This document shows positions 60,304 through 64,000 of a DNA stretch of 64,000 nt, one piece after another. The DNA is from Sphingobium quisquiliarum P25 (GTDB lineage Bacteria; Pseudomonadota; Alphaproteobacteria; Sphingomonadales; Sphingomonadaceae): the NCBI RefSeq assembly GCF_000445065.1, contig NZ_ATHO01000162.1:16764-80763 (forward strand), in the 5' to 3' direction. Both the position numbers and the translations under genes were made by a program. Position 1 is the stretch's first letter, and every line of letters begins with the position of its first letter. The notes beneath the pieces were generated by a model that made no database searches, had not been told where the DNA came from, and worked only from the letters and a program-made list of their open reading frames with translations.

Positions 60304-60612
60304 TTAAGAGTCCTCGGTCAGCAAGTTCTCGAAATCCCGGCCGCCATAGAAGATTCCGACAATGACGACCGCCGTGTCTTCCACCGCGAAGGCGATGGTC
60401 ACACGGCGGCGCCAGGCCGTCGTTCGCAGGCCCGGCCGCAGATCGTCGCGCATCGTGCCGCGCCGGGGGAAGTCGGTCAGCTTGCCGATATGATCAAGGA
60501 TGCCATCGGTGAAGCGTTGCGCGATGTCCGGGGACGCGGCGGCGGCGATATGGTCGTAGATGGCGTCGAGATGGTCACGCGCTTCCGGCGTGAGGATGAT
60601 GGAATGTCCCAC
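60304..60612 (-). CDS. parE: ParE/RelE-superfamily toxin
   Basis: 102 residues: MGHSIILTPEARDHLDAIYD, then FPRRGTMRDDLRPGLRTTAW and IVGIFYGGRDFENLLTED. The RelE/ParE fold and the C-terminal FYGGRDFE are typical of ParE toxins that act on gyrase. Two bases separate it from the antitoxin gene upstream. Intact, so it probably helps maintain the element. Confidence 0.9.
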   Translation of the reverse strand: MGHSIILTPEARDHLDAIYDHIAAAASPDIAQRFTDGILDHIGKLTDFPRRGTMRDDLRPGLRTTAWRRRVTIAFAVEDTAVVIVGIFYGGRDFENLLTEDS

Positions 60613-60614
60613 GT

Positions 60615-60893
60615 TCAGCCGCGCTTGGCGGCTCGCTTGTGGCGCTCGGCCAGACCGGCCCGCACGTCGTCGAGCGGAATACCGCGCGTGGGATCGGCCT
60701 TGTAGGCGTCATAAGCGGGGACGACCTCGTTGCGCAGCCATTGCTCGACGGCTCGGTCCCGTGCCTGGAGCGCGCGCAATCCGTCGCGAATCACTTCGCT
60801 TTCGCTGGCATATTCGCCCGACGCTACCTTGGCGCGAACCTGCGCCGCCATGTCGTTCGGTAGCGTTACGCTGAACTGTTGAGTCGTCCGCAT
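60615..60893 (-). CDS. parD: ParD-type antitoxin
   Basis: 92 residues. The N-terminal ribbon-helix-helix QQFSVTLPNDMAAQVRAKVA with SGEYASESEVIRDGLRALQA is the ParD signature. The C-terminal half (WLRNEVVPAYDAYKADPTRG) wraps the toxin. Expected to repress its own promoter, which lies just right of 60893. Confidence 0.9.
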   Translation of the reverse strand: MRTTQQFSVTLPNDMAAQVRAKVASGEYASESEVIRDGLRALQARDRAVEQWLRNEVVPAYDAYKADPTRGIPLDDVRAGLAERHKRAAKRG

Positions 60894-60962
60894 GGAATAG
60901 CACTCCTTACAGATAGGATTTAATCCTATTCGCGCTATCCTTCAAGGTTCTTTCGGCAGCGA

Positions 60963-61298
60963 TCATGCAAACAGGCCGGGCAGCACCGGCATGGGTTCGC
61001 TCCGCGCCTCCGCGCGCACCGCATTGCCGGGCGCGGCCACCGTCACCCATTCCACGCGCCAGTCGAGCTGCAGCACGTCGCTGTCACCCTCGCGCTGAAT
61101 CCGCACGATCCCGGCGCCTTCCTCGCTGACGGCGAAGCGGCAATCATCATCCTCGCCATAGGCGGCTTGGATCAGTGTCCCGTCCGAGAAACTGAGCCAG
61201 CAGCGTCCGGCGCTGTCGGCCGGAACCGCCAGCTCGGCCTCCACATCACCCATGACCTTCAATCTCGTGCGGTCCTCGCCACGGATCACCACGCTCAT
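60963..61298 (-). CDS. Hypothetical mobile-element protein
   Basis: 111 residues, beta-rich and soluble: MSVVIRGEDRTRLKVMGDVE, RCWLSFSDGTLIQAAYGEDD and VLQLDWRVEWVTVAAPGNAV. ATG 61298 is chosen because GAGGAAGG lies immediately upstream. No family recognised. Leftward, in the same direction as parDE, with 69 bases between. Confidence 0.65.
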   Translation of the reverse strand: MSVVIRGEDRTRLKVMGDVEAELAVPADSAGRCWLSFSDGTLIQAAYGEDDDCRFAVSEEGAGIVRIQREGDSDVLQLDWRVEWVTVAAPGNAVRAEARSEPMPVLPGLFA

Positions 61299-61984
61299 AC
61301 GCCCTTCCTCGATCTCGATTCGCAAAGCTGTATCGTGGAACAAATAAGGAACGATATGCAAGGGGAACCGTCGCTATAGTCGGATGGCGGGGAAGGGAGC
61401 GCCCCGCCCATTCCAGGCGAGACGCTGCGCCGACCAGCGCGGCCAGCCCATGTTCGCCAGCAGTCCCGGCCCCGGATCCGGCGCTAGGCCGGCATCGCAT
61501 AGGCCGGGTTTGAGCCTGTCCGAAACGCAGGCCGCGCCCCTCCCGCCGATTTCCGCATGGCGGTGCCGCGCTCCGCTGCATCGACCGCAACGATGCGGAA
61601 GTGGGGGGCCCTTGCACCTCGCTCGCGAAACCCGCCCGCCACGCCTGCCTCTGACACCGGACCAGTGCCGCCGCCGCCACGGCCGGCGGCGGCAAAGCTC
61701 CCGCAGAACATCCCGTCAGCCCCGTGATCTTGCGCGGCACCGCCGCCCACGCGGCCTCTCCAAAGGCTTGTCTGGCCGAAGTCCGCCCGTCTTCCCGCAA
61801 CGGCGGCGGGCGATTTTTTTCCGCCGCCGGCCATGCCGGCTTTGCATCGCGAAACCAAAAAAACCGCCCGCCGCCGCCAGCCACTTCGTTCCGCCCTGCG
61901 GGTGCGGGCCGGGCGTCCCCCGTCCGGGCGACAGCCATCGAGGCCGCGATAGGCGCGGTCCCGAGGCAAGAAAGGACTGACGTT
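61299..61984. other. Long GC-rich region without a supported gene
   Basis: About 690 bases upstream of the DUF736 gene. Several frames are open by GC bias, but none has a family match, a ribosome site and a sensible composition. Palindromic GCC/GGC runs (around 61670-61700 and 61800-61850) suggest RNA or DNA hairpins. Confidence 0.5.
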
Positions 61985-62290
61985 ATGTTGCTCTGCGGAA
62001 ACTTCACCCCCACCGACGATGGCTTCACCGGCGAAATCCGGTTCTTCGGCAAGCGCGAACAGGTCGTGCTCCGCCCGATCGAGGGCCAGGACAACGAGAA
62101 GGCCCCCCACTTCCGCATCGTCGCAGCCGACGACGAGCGGATCGAGTTCGGCGCCGCCTGGCGGAAGACCAGCAAGGAGGGACGCGACTACATCTCCTTC
62201 AAGCTCAATCCCGTCGTCGCTCAGCCGGTCTATCTCCGGCTTTTCGAGTCCGAGACGGTGGCCGGCGAATACGAGCTGCTCGCAAGCTAA
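61985..62290 (+). CDS. DUF736 mobile-element protein
   Basis: 101 residues: MLLCGNFTPTDDGFTGEIRF, KAPHFRIVAADDERIEFGAA and DYISFKLNPVVAQPVYLRLF match the DUF736 family, a small beta-rich protein common on alphaproteobacterial plasmids and integrative elements. Function unknown. ATG 61985 is the family start; the frame is open upstream only because of GC bias. Confidence 0.85.
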   Translation: MLLCGNFTPTDDGFTGEIRFFGKREQVVLRPIEGQDNEKAPHFRIVAADDERIEFGAAWRKTSKEGRDYISFKLNPVVAQPVYLRLFESETVAGEYELLAS

Positions 62291-62357
62291 CCGGCTCCGC
62301 GCCCCGCCCGGAATGGGCGGGGCGCTCCCTTTTCCTACTCCAAAAAGGATCTTCGCT

Positions 62358-62747
62358 ATGTCCGATCGCATCGGCCATAATGGCGGGCCGCCGCTCGACG
62401 ATCATAGGCCAGGCCCCGCAGACTGCCGGCGCTGCCGCCACTGGCGGCCGCCGAGCGAACGCGAGGAAAGCGACTATCGCGCCTATCAGATGGGCGTGAT
62501 CCGCCGCCGCATCGCCGAGCCTTCGGGCGCCTGCGACCAGGTGATGCTGCGGCCGAGCGGCCCGGTCGCGTTCGCCGGCACCAAGGGCCGGTCCTGGTGC
62601 TACAATTTCGAGGCCAAGCCGCCACCCACCGACGAGGAGCGGCGCGGCCAGGGATTCGTCACGATCTACGAGGGTGATCGCATCATCTGGCAGGGCCGCG
62701 AAGGCGAGGAACCCGCAGAGTATCGGCAAGGCGACCTGTTCGACTGA
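62358..62747 (+). CDS. Small Cys-rich mobile-element protein, paralogue of 30674
   Basis: 129 residues: GHNGGPPLDDHRPGPADCRR with the CRRCRHW Cys pair, then ESDYRAYQMGVIRRRIAEPS, a further Cys in GACDQVML, and GFVTIYEGDRIIWQGREGEE. The same modules in the same order occur in the protein at 30674. A zinc-binding role is possible. ATG 62358 follows AAAAGGAT. Downstream of DUF736 and codirectional. Confidence 0.7.
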   Translation: MSDRIGHNGGPPLDDHRPGPADCRRCRHWRPPSEREESDYRAYQMGVIRRRIAEPSGACDQVMLRPSGPVAFAGTKGRSWCYNFEAKPPPTDEERRGQGFVTIYEGDRIIWQGREGEEPAEYRQGDLFD

Positions 62748-63096
62748 CGCGCCGTTCCATCGACCTGACGGCCGCGCCGGTATTCCGGCTGTCCTTCGCT
62801 TGAGGGGGAGTCCGGGCGGGGCCGGACCCTTTAGATGGAGCCCGCCATGCGGGCAGGCTTTCCATGCGCCGCCAAGGCGGCGCGGGTTGCTAAGGGCGTT
62901 GCCCTCGCGCCGGGCAAGGTAAGTGGAACCGTCCGGGGCGGTATCCCCAGCCTTCCGCGCTTCGCTTGTGCAGGCCGGGTGATCCCCCTCCGCCCCGGCC
63001 GCCCTTGCCCTTTGCTACCCCTGGCTCGCCGCCGGGCAGGGTTTCAGCGCGGCGCTTCCCGCTGCGCGGAAACCCAAGCCAAGGAAGGTCAAGACC
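62748..63096. other. Hairpin-rich leader ahead of the DUF932 gene
   Basis: About 350 bases without a gene. It includes the perfect hairpin GCGCCGCC-aa-GGCGGCGC (62866-62883) and, just before the start of the next gene, arms GGGTTTC and GAAACCC around 63036-63070. Their number and position suggest a post-transcriptional or transcript-end role. Confidence 0.5.
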
Positions 63097-63939
63097 ATGT
63101 ATCACCAACTTGCCACCCGGTTCGGCCGCAACAGCCATCAGATCGGCGGCTATGAGCCGCTCGACAACGAGGCGCTGTATCGCCACGTCCCGTCCATCTT
63201 CGCCCGTGAGGCGCACGACAGCCGTTCCGAACGGTATGTCTATGTCCCCACCATAGACATTGTGGAGGGGTTGCGTCGGGAAGGATGGTTCCCGTTCTTC
63301 GCCGTGCAGTCCGTCCCCCGCGACGGCAGCCGCCACGGCCACGCCAAGCACATGCTGCGCCTTCGCCGGGATGAGGGCATCGGCAAGCCCGAGGCCGCCG
63401 AGGTCATCATCGTGAACAGCCACGATGGCACCAGCGCTTATCAGATGTTCGCCGGGATGCTGCGTTTCGTCTGCACCAACAGCATGATTGCGGGCGAGCG
63501 GTTCGAGGAAGTGCGCGTGCCCCACAAGGGCAATATCGAGCACGACATTATCGAGGGCGTTTACACGGTGGCCGAGGACTTCCCCCGGTTGATCGACGCC
63601 AGCGAGACGATGAAGGAGGTTCGACTGTCCGAGGATGAGCAGCGGTTGCTTGGCGAGGTCAGCCTTGTCGCCCGCTATGGCGACGATGAAAGCCCGCTCA
63701 CCCCGGAGCAGATCATCGAGCCGCGCCGCTACGAGGACAGGGGCAATAGCCTGTGGAGCACGTTCAACGTCATTCAGGAGAACGTCATTGGTGGCGGATT
63801 GTCTGGCCGCAAGCGCAATGCCGAAGGCCGTATCCGTCGCAGCCGGTCGCGCCCGATCAACGGCATCGACCAGAATGTGACGCTCAACCGCGCGCTCTGG
63901 ACGCTGGCCGAAGGTATGCAGCGCCTCAAGACAGGTTGA
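63097..63939 (+). CDS. DUF932 phage/plasmid-type protein
   Basis: 280 residues: YVYVPTIDIVEGLRREGWFP, GKPEAAEVIIVNSHDGTSAY and GMLRFVCTNSMIAG followed by TLAEGMQRLKTG. This is the DUF932 core, widespread in phages, plasmids and integrative elements and of unknown function. ATG 63097 follows AAGGAAGG. The last gene of the window; 63940-64000 looks like the leader of a further gene. Confidence 0.88.
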   Translation: MYHQLATRFGRNSHQIGGYEPLDNEALYRHVPSIFAREAHDSRSERYVYVPTIDIVEGLRREGWFPFFAVQSVPRDGSRHGHAKHMLRLRRDEGIGKPEAAEVIIVNSHDGTSAYQMFAGMLRFVCTNSMIAGERFEEVRVPHKGNIEHDIIEGVYTVAEDFPRLIDASETMKEVRLSEDEQRLLGEVSLVARYGDDESPLTPEQIIEPRRYEDRGNSLWSTFNVIQENVIGGGLSGRKRNAEGRIRRSRSRPINGIDQNVTLNRALWTLAEGMQRLKTG

Positions 63940-64000
63940 CCGCTATTACCGCAGGGCTGGACCGTCCGGCCCTGCGGCTTCGTTTCCTATTGCCCCGCAT

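Noticed and set aside
60304..60893. Reading parDE as part of a partition system with the large ParB
   Set aside because: These are toxin and antitoxin by sequence; no ParA-type ATPase is present in the window.
61484..62371. Leftward 295-codon frame over the DUF736 leader
   Set aside because: It overlaps a recognised gene on the other strand and the GC-rich leader; composition is that of a shadow frame.

Overview
The window comes from a sphingomonad-type alphaproteobacterium (Sphingobium/Sphingomonas/Novosphingobium relatives). This follows from the GC-rich coding style, the many TonB-dependent receptors, the TrbBCD/CopG/ParB/DUF736/DUF932 mobile-element genes typical of that group, and a core block (M24 aminopeptidase, S9 oligopeptidase, PaoABC-like oxidase) with sphingomonad flavour. 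No rRNA is present, so the species cannot be fixed. I had no search tools; family names rest on motif recognition.

Layout. 1-9450 is accessory patchwork: a tyrosine recombinase with a C-terminal helix-turn-helix, IS3 scraps, a VapBC-GNAT operon, a TonB receptor with a truncated esterase, gene scraps, a MarR regulator with a KstD-like flavoprotein, and the stump of a strawberry-notch helicase. 9659-28032 is a catabolic region in two parts split by IS debris. The first is a TetR-controlled, nine-gene rightward operon: a HAPMO-type Baeyer-Villiger monooxygenase, two VOC proteins, a possible Fe(II)/2-oxoglutarate enzyme, thiamine-dependent E1 alpha and beta, a free lipoyl domain and two SDRs. The second holds a CrtI-like flavoprotein, an HxlR regulator and a leftward PCMH-type flavocytochrome operon with an SDR. 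Together they could hydroxylate an alkylphenol side chain, oxidise the alcohol to a ketone and insert oxygen to give an ester; the substrate is unknown.

28312-37641 is a wrecked conjugative element. It has a ParB fused to a foreign tail, a gene with two frameshifts, and trbB, trbC and trbD joined by deletions. Between the copG remnant and trbB, where these genes are normally adjacent, sits an intact cargo operon: a TIM-barrel-like protein with a Cys/His cluster, an Xre/ParS antitoxin and a RES toxin. This is the best candidate here for an undescribed system.

37856-51470 is a core-like block. It starts at tRNA-Thr(GGT) and ends at tRNA-Gly(GCC). A 47-bp copy of the 3' part of that tRNA-Gly lies inverted just left of the tRNA-Thr. 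The 3' flank of each of these three sites carries a motif twice in direct and once in inverted orientation, as expected of integrase arm sites. Within the block, a TonB receptor is broken by one in-frame amber codon next to intact paoABC-like genes.

51945-56912 encodes a complete QatABCD anti-phage system immediately downstream of tRNA-Gly, followed by a second, apparently intact mobile-element module (ParB, ParDE, DUF736, a small Cys-rich protein paralogous to one in the wrecked element, DUF932) that runs off the right edge. The window therefore shows two related mobile elements at tRNA genes, one decayed and one intact, each carrying a defence or toxin cargo.
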